Shown piece after piece: positions 7,308 to 14,631 of a DNA stretch of 18,252 bases (its first letter is position 1; every line of letters begins with the position of its first letter). Position numbers and translations under genes: made by a program. This DNA comes from Methylovorus sp035565335 (GTDB lineage: Bacteria > Pseudomonadota > Gammaproteobacteria > Burkholderiales > Methylophilaceae), in contig DATMSO010000003.1 in the NCBI GenBank assembly GCA_035565335.1, positions 1 through 18,252 of the forward strand. Direction: 5' to 3'. Under the pieces are notes generated by a model. That model worked only from the letters and a program-made list of their open reading frames with translations. It was not told where the DNA came from and made no database searches.

Positions 7308-7333
7308 AGCGCCTGGCCATGCTGGCAGGCGCT
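7308..7333 (-). promoter_or_regulatory. Leader hairpin just upstream of the Ser/Thr kinase gene
   Basis: AGCGCCTG (7308-7315) and CAGGCGCT (7326-7333) form a perfect eight-pair GC-rich stem with a ten-base loop. It lies 20-45 bases before the kinase start and just upstream of its Shine-Dalgarno. No T run follows on the minus strand, so it is not a terminator. It may be a leader or mRNA-stability structure. Only the pairing is seen. Confidence 0.35.
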
Positions 7334-7410
7334 GTGCCCCTTATTGAACAACGGGGTTATTTATTCAGACCAACATAGCATATTCGGCCTTAAAGCCAAA
7401 CGAGGAAACG

Positions 7411-8355
7411 CTATATCTTGAGTTTACTTCTGGCCAGCGCCGAGGCGGCAGTGCGGGTTTCCACACCGAGCTTGGTGAACACATGCTCGAGATGCTTGTT
7501 GATGGTACGCGGACTGGTACCAAGGATGTCGCCGATATCGCGATTGGTTTTGCCCTGCATGGCCCAGTACAGCACTTCGGACTCGCGACGCGTCAGCTTG
7601 AAGGTGGTCATCAAGGCTTCAATCTTGGCCGCATCTGACTCCTCATGCAGCAGTATCACCCACTGGTCGTCGTTATCGATTTCCACCAGGGTAAAAATCA
7701 GGCGGCCACTGCCTTGCGGGATGGTAAGTGTGGGCTTGTTGAGTCCGACGATGCCGCCGTCAAACAGCTCTTTCAGCCAGCGCACCAGCTCAGGCGGCAT
7801 GCTAGCGCTGTATTCCGGCAAGGTTTCTTCACCAAAGTAGCGCTCCATCCACTGCCGCGCTAACGGCGTCTGCCAGACGATCTTGCCGGTACCTGGTGTC
7901 ACGGCAATCGCCGCCTGTCCAAAGGCATCCAACACGCCGCGCGTCTGGTGCACCAGGCGGGAAGTCTTGAGATGCGCACTGATGCGTGCCAGCACCTCCG
8001 CCGTGCGGATGGGCTTGGTCACATAATCCGTGCCGCCAGCTTCAAAGCCGGCCACAATATTCTCGGACTCGGTGAGGCCGGTCATGAAGATGACCGGAAT
8101 ATGCCGTGTCACCAGCTCCTGGTTGAGACGGCGACATACTTCAAAACCATCCAGGCCGGGCATGATGGCATCCAGCAGAATGACATCGGGCTGGGCCTGC
8201 GCCGCCGTCGCCAGGGCAGTCGCGCCATCCTGGGCAATCAGCACCATAAAGCCGGCTTCATCCAGCGCATCGTGCAGGACGGCCAGGTTATCCAGCACAT
8301 CATCAACGATCAGAACAACCGTCTGCGCGCTACGGTCATCATTCGCTTTTTTCAT
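7411..8355 (-). CDS. Response regulator with LuxR-type DNA-binding domain
   Basis: The 314-residue protein starts with a receiver domain (about 12-130): acidic pair D18/D19, phospho-acceptor D62 in LLDAIMPG, T92 and K114 in TKP. A middle region (about 135-240) looks like a degenerate PAS fold (VLDAFGQAAIAVTPGTGKIVW, ending in VILLHEE). A LuxR/GerE helix-turn-helix closes it (about 250-312; LTRRESEVLYWAMQGKTNRDIG and PRTINKHLEHVFTKLGV). It therefore probably binds DNA when phosphorylated by the preceding kinase, whose gene it overlaps by 17 bases. Targets are unknown; the urease operon just upstream is a candidate. Confidence 0.93.
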   Translation of the reverse strand: MKKANDDRSAQTVVLIVDDVLDNLAVLHDALDEAGFMVLIAQDGATALATAAQAQPDVILLDAIMPGLDGFEVCRRLNQELVTRHIPVIFMTGLTESENIVAGFEAGGTDYVTKPIRTAEVLARISAHLKTSRLVHQTRGVLDAFGQAAIAVTPGTGKIVWQTPLARQWMERYFGEETLPEYSASMPPELVRWLKELFDGGIVGLNKPTLTIPQGSGRLIFTLVEIDNDDQWVILLHEESDAAKIEALMTTFKLTRRESEVLYWAMQGKTNRDIGDILGTSPRTINKHLEHVFTKLGVETRTAASALARSKLKI

Positions 8356-11300
8356 GGAGACTCACTTCTTCCAGTATTTTTCGCATGGCATCCAGCTGAA
8401 ACTCTTTCAGCAGCCGCTGCATCAGGGTAACAAAGGGGCCGTATTGCGGGCCCAGCAAGGCAATGATGTCGAGCTTTTCCGCCACACCCCGCACAAAGCC
8501 AATCTTCAGGAAAGACTGCAGCTCATGCAAATACTCAGGGGGCGGGAACAATAAAGGCTCCTGCGGCGGCGGCAAAGGCTCTTCGGCGACGCTTTCGGCC
8601 CGGGTTACCCACTCAAGACCCAGGCGGTTACCCATCCAACCCAGGAGCTCGAACACATTCACCGGTTTGAGGATGATGTCTTCCGTCGGGATGCCCGCGG
8701 TGTTTTCCAGCCCCTTGTCGAAGGCATTGGCCGACACGATGCCGATGCAGACATCGGACTGGTGCACTTTGCGTATGATGTAACTGGCCTCCCAGCCATC
8801 CATCACCGGCATCGCCAGGTCCATCAGAATCAGATCGGGGCGGAAATTCGGGTAAATCTCCAGGCACTCGCGACCATTGGCCGCCTGCGCCATTTCAAAG
8901 CCGAGCGGCTCCAGAATATTGATGATGAGCTCACGGTCCACATGTTCGTTATCCACCACCAGCACCCGGCGACGCGGACCTTTATACGCCACCGGTTGCG
9001 CAATGATCACCGACTGCATTTCATTGCTGCTGTGGATTTGCGGCAGGAACAGGCGTATCTGGAACACGGTGCCGCTGCCCACCACACTGCGTACACTCAG
9101 CTCGCCGCCCATCAGCTGCGTCAGCATCTTGCTGATCGTCAGCCCGAGACCGGTACCCGCCACCGTGCTGTTGTTGGCGGCACTGCCGCGGGCAAACGGT
9201 TCGAAAATTTCCTCCAGCTCTTCTTTGAGGATGCCCGGACCGGTATCTTCGATCTCAATCACCGCCAACTCGCGCGCATAGCGCAAGCGGAAGACCACGC
9301 CGCCCTGGCGGGTGAATTTCACGGCATTGCCCAGGATATTGATCAGGATCTGGCTCAGGCGCTTCTGGTCGGCGCGCACCATATCGGGCAGATCGCCGGT
9401 GAGCTGGTAGCTGAAGCTCAAGCCCTTGTTACGGGCTTGCAGCTCAAACATATCGACCACCTGCTGGATAAACTCCGGCAAGCGCAAGGGCTTGATGTCA
9501 AAGGTCAGCTTGCCGCTCTCAATGCGGGCAATATCCAGCGTTCCCTCGATCAGCGAAAGAAGATGTTCGCCGCTACGGCGGATGACGCGGATCGCTGGCT
9601 GGCGCGCGGCGGGAATCGAAATATCGTTATCCAGCAATTGCGCATAGCCAAGAATGCTGTTGAGCGGCGTGCGCAGTTCATGGCTGATGCCGGTGATATA
9701 ACGGCTCTTGGCTTGGTTGGCCTGCTCTGCCACTTGGCGGGCGAGCTGCAACTCGGCGTCAGTCTGGCGGTGCAACTCAATTTCACGCAGCAGCAAGCCG
9801 GTCTGGCGGTTGGACTCTTCCTGCGCCACGCGGCGGCTTTCGCTGGTCAGCACCAGCCACCAGGCGATCACGGCGCTGGCAAATACCAGCGCGGCAAATA
9901 CCTTGAGGAAAGCCAGCCGCAACGGACCCAGCAAGGCGGCGGCGGCACTTTTTTCCAGGATCAGGGTTTCATGGAAATAGATCAGCCCGAGCAAGGCACC
10001 CAGAAACGTTAGCGTCACGCCCATCAGCAGCAGATAATTGCTGAGGCCGCTTTGCAGATACGACCATAAGGCTTTTGGAAACAGGAACTTGAGCATGTCC
10101 TGCCATTGCTCGGAGAAGCGTGCCTGCGGCTTGCAAGCATCGTTGCAGCGTGCATCCAGACAGCAGCATAGCGAGCAGATAAACCCCTGATAGGCCGGGC
10201 AATTCGCCATGTCATCGGTTTCATAATCGTTACCGCAGACCGAACACTTGGCGATGCGCATGGGAAGGCTGGATTGCGGCAAGGTGAACTTGAATGGCTC
10301 ACGGGCGATGTAATAGCGGCCACGGGTGGCCCACGCAATGAGCGGGGACGTCAGCAAGGCGGTGAACAAGGCGATGAAAGCCGAGAACGCCTGTGCCTGC
10401 TGGCCGAAAGTGCCGGAAAACGCCAGGATGGACAGCAGCGAAGACAGCAGCATCGCCCCCACGCCCACGGGATTGATGTCAAACAGATAAGCACGGCGGA
10501 ACTCGATGCCTTTGGGGCTGAGACCCAGCGGCTTGTTGATGACCAGATCCGCCACCACGGCAGCAATCCAGGCAATGGCGATATTGGAATAAAGCCCCAG
10601 CACCTGTTCCAGCGCCTGGAAAACATCCAGCTCCATCAGCATCACGGCAATCAGCGCATTGAATACCATCCACACCACGCGCCCGGGGTGGCTGTGAGTA
10701 AGCCGCGCAAAGAAATTGGACCAGGCGAGCGAGCCCGCATAGGCATTGGTCATGTTGACCTTGACCTGCGAGATCACCACAAACAAGGTGGTGACGCCGA
10801 GCACCAGCTGCGGCGAGGAAAACACGTAATTAAACCCGGCCATGTACATATGCGTCGGGTTGATCGCCTGCTCATGGCTGACCCCCTGCTCAATCACCAG
10901 ATAGGCAAGCAGCACGCCTCCCAGCATTTTGAGGATACCCAGCAATATCCAGCCCGGCCCCGCCAACAACACTCCGGCATGCCATTGCCATTTATTCTTT
11001 TCGGTTTTTTCCGGCATGAAACGCAAGAAGTCCACTTGCTCGCCTATCTGTGGAATCAGGGCAATCCCCACGGCAATCGCCGCGCCAAACATAAGCAGGT
11101 TGAACTCGCTATGCAGACCGGAGCTGCCGCCATAGGCATGCAGGCGATTCAGAATATCCGGATCTTTATAGATCACAAAAATGAACGGCAAGGCCAGCAG
11201 CACCAGCCATATCGGCTGGGTAATCATCTGGATGCGGCTGACCAGCGTCACCCCGTGGGTGACCAGCGGAATGACCACCAGCGCGCTCACCATATAGCCT

Positions 11301-11794
11301 ATCCACAAGGGTAGATGGAAACAGAGCTCCAGCGCATACGCCATGATGGCGGCCTCAAGCGCAAACAGGATAAAGGTGAAGGAAGCGTAGATGAACGATG
11401 AAATGGTAGAGCCGATATAGCCAAACCCGGCGCCGCGCGTCAGCAAGTCCATGTCCACACCATACTTGGCGGCGTAATAACTGATAGGCAGACCGGTCAT
11501 GAAGATGATCATGCCGACGGCCATGATGGCCCAGAAGGCATTGATAAAGCCGTAATTGACAGCAATGGTGCCGCCTATGGCCTCCAGCACCAGGAAGGAA
11601 ATCGCACCGAAGGCGGTATTCGCCACGCGCAACACCGACCACTTGCGGAAGGAGCGCGGCGTAAAGCGCAGGGCATAATCTTCCAGCGTCTCATTGGCTA
11701 CCCATGTGTTGTAGTCGCGGCGTATCTTGACGATGCGCTGCGTCGCCATGGATTCGCCGTTCAATTTCCCCTGAGTGACTGTCCCGTCTGCCAT
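8339..11794 (-). CDS. NCS1-permease-like sensor hybrid histidine kinase
   Basis: This 1151-residue inner-membrane protein has four parts. Residues about 30-500 resemble an NCS1 (purine/cytosine/allantoin) permease with roughly 12 helices and motifs such as YGVDMDLLTRGAGFGYIGS. Residues 517-554 hold nine cysteines (C-x2-C-x11-C-x7-C-x2-CCC-x4-C-x3-C). Two more helices (about 585-605 and 628-650) lead to the kinase: H-box GISHELRTP (H705), N-box LGNAVKFT, and DTGPGI and GTGLGL of the ATPase. A receiver (about 942-1055) has D992 and K1043. A helical tail with no clear HPt histidine follows. The likely role is sensing a transported or bound nitrogenous ring compound and phosphorylating the adjacent regulator. 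The start is uncertain: ATG at 11792-11794 or at residue 16, both with weak Shine-Dalgarno sites. Confidence 0.93.
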   Translation of the reverse strand: MADGTVTQGKLNGESMATQRIVKIRRDYNTWVANETLEDYALRFTPRSFRKWSVLRVANTAFGAISFLVLEAIGGTIAVNYGFINAFWAIMAVGMIIFMTGLPISYYAAKYGVDMDLLTRGAGFGYIGSTISSFIYASFTFILFALEAAIMAYALELCFHLPLWIGYMVSALVVIPLVTHGVTLVSRIQMITQPIWLVLLALPFIFVIYKDPDILNRLHAYGGSSGLHSEFNLLMFGAAIAVGIALIPQIGEQVDFLRFMPEKTEKNKWQWHAGVLLAGPGWILLGILKMLGGVLLAYLVIEQGVSHEQAINPTHMYMAGFNYVFSSPQLVLGVTTLFVVISQVKVNMTNAYAGSLAWSNFFARLTHSHPGRVVWMVFNALIAVMLMELDVFQALEQVLGLYSNIAIAWIAAVVADLVINKPLGLSPKGIEFRRAYLFDINPVGVGAMLLSSLLSILAFSGTFGQQAQAFSAFIALFTALLTSPLIAWATRGRYYIAREPFKFTLPQSSLPMRIAKCSVCGNDYETDDMANCPAYQGFICSLCCCLDARCNDACKPQARFSEQWQDMLKFLFPKALWSYLQSGLSNYLLLMGVTLTFLGALLGLIYFHETLILEKSAAAALLGPLRLAFLKVFAALVFASAVIAWWLVLTSESRRVAQEESNRQTGLLLREIELHRQTDAELQLARQVAEQANQAKSRYITGISHELRTPLNSILGYAQLLDNDISIPAARQPAIRVIRRSGEHLLSLIEGTLDIARIESGKLTFDIKPLRLPEFIQQVVDMFELQARNKGLSFSYQLTGDLPDMVRADQKRLSQILINILGNAVKFTRQGGVVFRLRYARELAVIEIEDTGPGILKEELEEIFEPFARGSAANNSTVAGTGLGLTISKMLTQLMGGELSVRSVVGSGTVFQIRLFLPQIHSSNEMQSVIIAQPVAYKGPRRRVLVVDNEHVDRELIINILEPLGFEMAQAANGRECLEIYPNFRPDLILMDLAMPVMDGWEASYIIRKVHQSDVCIGIVSANAFDKGLENTAGIPTEDIILKPVNVFELLGWMGNRLGLEWVTRAESVAEEPLPPPQEPLLFPPPEYLHELQSFLKIGFVRGVAEKLDIIALLGPQYGPFVTLMQRLLKEFQLDAMRKILEEVSLHEKSE

Positions 11795-12103
11795 CTAATT
11801 CCCGCGATAGTGGGCAGCCTTCGTGATGGCTACCCTGTTATTTGTTTGGCACAAACCTGCCCCACTTGATCGTACGCAAGCCCTAAACTTTTCGCACTGC
11901 GTCAAATGACGTATTTCAAATGGATGCACATTACATGCCTGGCACGCACATGGTCAGTGTCTTATAACATCAAAACCGGAAAAAAACAGGAGATCAACCG
12001 CCACAAAACGCAGTGGATAAGTTAAGCCGCCATGCACGGATGGCGGCTTACATGAGGATGTTACCGACGCCCATGCTGAAAAGATGGGCGCCACGCAAGC
12101 GGG
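11795..12103. other. 309-base gap between ureJ and the permease-kinase gene
   Basis: No convincing gene lies here. It contains two hairpins after ureJ (12023-12050 and 12068-12090). Closer to the sensor gene are two short dyads, CGTCA-AA-TGACG (11900-11911) and GTTTG-GCA-CAAAC (11844-11856). The gap suggests that the sensor pair has its own promoter, but I could not find a convincing -35/-10 pair on the minus strand. Confidence 0.5.
12023..12050 (-). terminator. Hairpin after the urease operon (probable terminator)
   Basis: TAAGCCGCCAT (12023-12033) and ATGGCGGCTTA (12040-12050) form a perfect 11-pair stem with a six-base loop, 54 bases after the ureJ stop. On the minus strand it is followed by AACTTATCC, which is T-poor, so termination may be inefficient. 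A smaller seven-pair hairpin (12068-12090) lies between it and ureJ. Confidence 0.5.
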
Positions 12104-12682
12104 TCAGGCCAACAGCATCCAGCCGCCAGCCAGGGCAATGGCACCGCCTATGGTTTGCTGCAGGCGGGCGGAGAGAGGCATGCCCTGCGATGACAGCATT
12201 AAACCGGCAGCGTGCAACAAGGCTGTCGACAGCAGCATGGCGGGCAAAACCATCAGCGCGGAATGGCTATGCAGTTCAGCGCCGTGCGCCAGCCCATGCA
12301 AGCAGGCAAACAGAGCCACCAACGCCACCTGCCACATGGGCTTCAGCACCACATGCAGGGCCACCAGCAGGCCAATCGCCATTACACTGGCGGCAATACC
12401 GGTTTCCATGGCGGGCAGGGTCAGTCCGGCCATGCCAGCGAGCGCCCCTACCAGCATCACCAGCAAAAAGGTCAGCGGCAATTGCCAGCGGGCAGCGCCA
12501 CCCAGGCGTCCCGCCCACAGGCCCACCGCCAGCATCACCAGCAAGTGATCCCAACCGGTGAGTGGATGCATAAAGCCAGCTGCGGCACTTTCCAGACCGT
12601 GGCCAGGATGCGCCAGGGCCACGGCCGGGCTTAGCATGAGGGCCAGGGCGGCCAGGCCAATGTGTTTATGTCGATGTTGCAT
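12104..12682 (-). CDS. ureJ: HupE/UreJ-family nickel permease
   Basis: This 192-residue inner-membrane protein probably brings nickel into the cell for urease maturation. A signal-like segment (1-24) ends in ALA before HPGHG, the family's metal-binding start. It is followed by HPLTGWDHLLVMLAVGLWA (about 39-57), several hydrophobic helices and a second histidine motif, HGLAHGAE. These are HupE/UreJ hallmarks. The start ATG follows AGGAG at six bases. It is the last gene of the urease operon, 39 bases after ureG, and the context favours nickel for urease over hydrogenase. I see no hydrogenase genes in the window. Confidence 0.93.
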   Translation of the reverse strand: MQHRHKHIGLAALALMLSPAVALAHPGHGLESAAAGFMHPLTGWDHLLVMLAVGLWAGRLGGAARWQLPLTFLLVMLVGALAGMAGLTLPAMETGIAASVMAIGLLVALHVVLKPMWQVALVALFACLHGLAHGAELHSHSALMVLPAMLLSTALLHAAGLMLSSQGMPLSARLQQTIGGAIALAGGWMLLA

Positions 12683-12721
12683 AATGGACTCCTGTTGTAT
12701 AGCGGGTAGCGGACCTGGGGC

Positions 12722-13348
12722 TTACTGCATCAGCCCTTGTTTTTCGATAAAGCGCACGATGTCTTCCAGCCCCTGGCCGGTCTTGAGATTGCTGAACAGG
12801 AATGGCCGCTCGCCGCGCATGCGTTTGGCATCGCGGTCCATCACTTCCAGCGAGGCGCCGACCATGGGCGCAAGATCAATTTTGTTGATGACCAGCAAAT
12901 CGGACTTAGTGATACCGGGGCCACCTTTGCGCGGAATTTTCTCGCCTGCCGCCACATCAATCACATAAATCGTCAGGTCGGACAATTCAGGGCTGAAAGT
13001 AGCGGCCAGATTATCGCCGCCGCTTTCGACAAACACCACATCCAGCGGCGCGAAACGCTCACTCAATTGTGCCACCGCCTCCAGATTCATGGACGCATCT
13101 TCGCGGATGGCGGTATGCGGGCAACCGCCGGTCTCCACGCCGATAATGCGATCCGGGGTCAAGGCCTCGTTGCGGGTCAGAAACTCGGCATCTTCCTTGG
13201 TATAAATATCATTGGTGACAACGGCGATGTTGTAGATATCGCGTAGGCGCTTGCACAGCGCGAGCGTAAGCGCCGTCTTGCCCGAGCCCACCGGGCCACC
13301 TATGCCGACGCGTAGCGGTTCAGTGGCGTGTTCTGTCGATGTGATCAT
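12722..13348 (-). CDS. ureG: Urease accessory GTPase UreG
   Basis: UreG hydrolyses GTP to drive nickel delivery into apo-urease in complex with UreD and UreF. The 208-residue product has the P-loop GGPVGSGKT (17-25), the dimer-bridging metal motif CPH (C76-H78), ESGGDNLAATFSPEL and the G-domain motif NKID (155-158). Length is typical. The ATG start follows AAGGAA at about seven bases. It lies between ureF (53 bases upstream) and ureJ. Nothing is missing. Confidence 0.98.
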   Translation of the reverse strand: MITSTEHATEPLRVGIGGPVGSGKTALTLALCKRLRDIYNIAVVTNDIYTKEDAEFLTRNEALTPDRIIGVETGGCPHTAIREDASMNLEAVAQLSERFAPLDVVFVESGGDNLAATFSPELSDLTIYVIDVAAGEKIPRKGGPGITKSDLLVINKIDLAPMVGASLEVMDRDAKRMRGERPFLFSNLKTGQGLEDIVRFIEKQGLMQ

Positions 13349-13401
13349 GTCGTGTTTCCTTGCGTTGGTCTCGTTCTTGATTGCATTGGCCAGACTAACC
13401 C

Positions 13402-14088
13402 TTAGGAGCGGAATAGCCTGGTGTATTGTGTTTCATGGCGACAGCCAGCGATGCTAAGCCCGGGGCAGAAGTTGCTGATGTCGTCGTCTGCCAGTGTCAT
13501 GGCGGCCTTCACTACCGCGGGCAATCTGCCGCCCAGTTCCAGCATGATTTTCTGCCCTGCCACCTGACCCAGCGGCACCGTTTTCATGGCGGCGGCCACC
13601 TGATTTTCCAGCCAGGACCAGGCATAGGCATGCAATGCTTGCTCAGCGGCAATCTGCCATTGGTCGGCAATGCCGGCATACACCGTGATAAAGGCCGGCG
13701 TCGGCAGCGCTTTCAGATGCGCCAGCCATTCGGCCGGCAACGTATCAAATTCGCTGAGCAAGCGCACCAGGGAATACCCCATCTGGCGGCTTTCGGCGTG
13801 CGCCTCTGCCGTGTCGCGCCCGGCCTGGTAAAACGCATCCCACTCGGCCACGGCATCCATCTCCCCCGTCGCCCAGGCGCCCATCAGCCTGTGCAGCACG
13901 GGCAATTCAAATTGCCCCTGATACATCGTCAGCACCGCGCCTATCCAGGCTTCGGCACTGCTTTTATCGGTCACATCGCCGCATTCGATCGCCCATTCCA
14001 GGCCTTGCGAATAGCTGTAGGCACCCACCGGCAGCATGGGGCTGGCGAGCTGCAGCAACCGTGAAAGCCCGAGCGCCTTATCCGGCAT
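13402..14088 (-). CDS. ureF: Urease accessory protein UreF
   Basis: UreF links UreD and UreG on apo-urease and gates the fidelity of GTP-driven nickel insertion. The 228-residue, mainly helical protein opens with LLQLASPMLPVGAYSYSQGLEWAI, the family N-terminal signature. It ends with CRHETQYTRLFRS, the conserved tail thought to contact UreG. The start ATG lies 11 bases inside the end of ureE, indicating translational coupling. Length and motifs are normal. Confidence 0.97.
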   Translation of the reverse strand: MPDKALGLSRLLQLASPMLPVGAYSYSQGLEWAIECGDVTDKSSAEAWIGAVLTMYQGQFELPVLHRLMGAWATGEMDAVAEWDAFYQAGRDTAEAHAESRQMGYSLVRLLSEFDTLPAEWLAHLKALPTPAFITVYAGIADQWQIAAEQALHAYAWSWLENQVAAAMKTVPLGQVAGQKIMLELGGRLPAVVKAAMTLADDDISNFCPGLSIAGCRHETQYTRLFRS

Positions 14089-14584
14089 GGCGTTTCAAGC
14101 GTGTAGGTGGACGCAGGTTTTCGCCAGCATCGTCACCATGATGATGACGATGGCCGCCGCCATAAGCGCCGGCCTCGGGCTCAAACGGCGCCTGCAGCTC
14201 ACGCACCGTCACCTGCAACCCCAGCAGCATGTCTTTCAGCACATGGTCTTGCTCCAGCCGCAGCCAGCCATCGCCCACTTGCAAGGGCACATGGCGATTT
14301 CCCAGGTGATATGCCGCGCGCGTCAGCGTGGCGGCATCGGGGGCAGTGACATCCATCACCGGCTGGTCGGCAGCCAGCACTTCAATAATGCGGCCGTCTT
14401 CAGCACGCAGGCAATCACCGCCGCGCAGTATGGTGCCTCGCTCCAGCAGCAGAGCGGCTTCCTGGCCAGATTGCAGCGTGACGCGCAATCGGCTTTTCTG
14501 ACGCCGGTCAAACGGCAAAGCCACACGGTCATCAATGTGGTCATGGCCGGTGGCACGTTCAAATATATTCAGCATCTCGCTCAT
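14078..14584 (-). CDS. ureE: Urease nickel metallochaperone UreE
   Basis: UreE binds nickel and hands it to the UreG/UreF/UreD complex. The 168-residue product has the central AAYHLGNRHVPLQV motif, a later histidine (LEQDHVLKDMLLGL) and a short histidine-rich tail (GHRHHHGDD, about 144-152). The tail is much shorter than that of Klebsiella UreE. The start is ATG 14582-14584; a TTG directly before it and an ATG four codons later (14573-14575) are alternatives. None has a strong Shine-Dalgarno. The start is preceded by two exact tandem 13-base repeats. The end overlaps ureF by 11 bases. Confidence 0.94.
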   Translation of the reverse strand: MSEMLNIFERATGHDHIDDRVALPFDRRQKSRLRVTLQSGQEAALLLERGTILRGGDCLRAEDGRIIEVLAADQPVMDVTAPDAATLTRAAYHLGNRHVPLQVGDGWLRLEQDHVLKDMLLGLQVTVRELQAPFEPEAGAYGGGHRHHHGDDAGENLRPPTRLKRHAG

Positions 14585-14589
14585 CAATA

Positions 14590-14615
14590 CATATACCCAT
14601 CACATATACCCATCA
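14590..14615. repeat. Perfect tandem 13-base repeat before ureE
   Basis: CATATACCCATCA occurs twice in immediate succession (14590-14602 and 14603-14615) in the 47-base gap between ureC and ureE. On the coding strand each copy contains TGATGGG and an ATG. The copies end five bases before the ureE start. Copy-number change here would alter the spacing between ureC and ureE. Confidence 0.9.
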
Positions 14616-14631
14616 GGTTTGCGCAGTCCGC

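Noticed and set aside
7289..7351. Twenty-one-codon N-terminal extension of the Ser/Thr kinase
   Set aside because: The downstream ATG has a well-placed GGAG and directly precedes the kinase fold. The extension runs through the leader hairpin.
8762..10012. Long plus-strand open frame (416 codons) opposite the sensor kinase
   Set aside because: It is antisense to a gene with clear kinase and receiver motifs, its His/Gln-rich composition is typical of a shadow frame, and no family features or Shine-Dalgarno support it.
11938..11955. TGGCACG on the plus strand, resembling the -24 element of a sigma-54 promoter
   Set aside because: The -12 GC is missing at the required distance (TGGT instead of TTGC), and the strand points away from the sensor gene. 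A second TGGCAC at 11847 has its GC one base too close.
11990..12561. Plus-strand AGGAG near 11990 followed by a GTG-started frame from 12013
   Set aside because: The frame runs antisense through ureJ, has a Pro/Arg/Ala-rich shadow composition and no gene-like features. The AGGAG is too far from the GTG.
14590..14615. Tandem repeat considered as a CRISPR or phage attachment site
   Set aside because: There are only two 13-base copies without spacers, and no cas, integrase or mobile gene is nearby.
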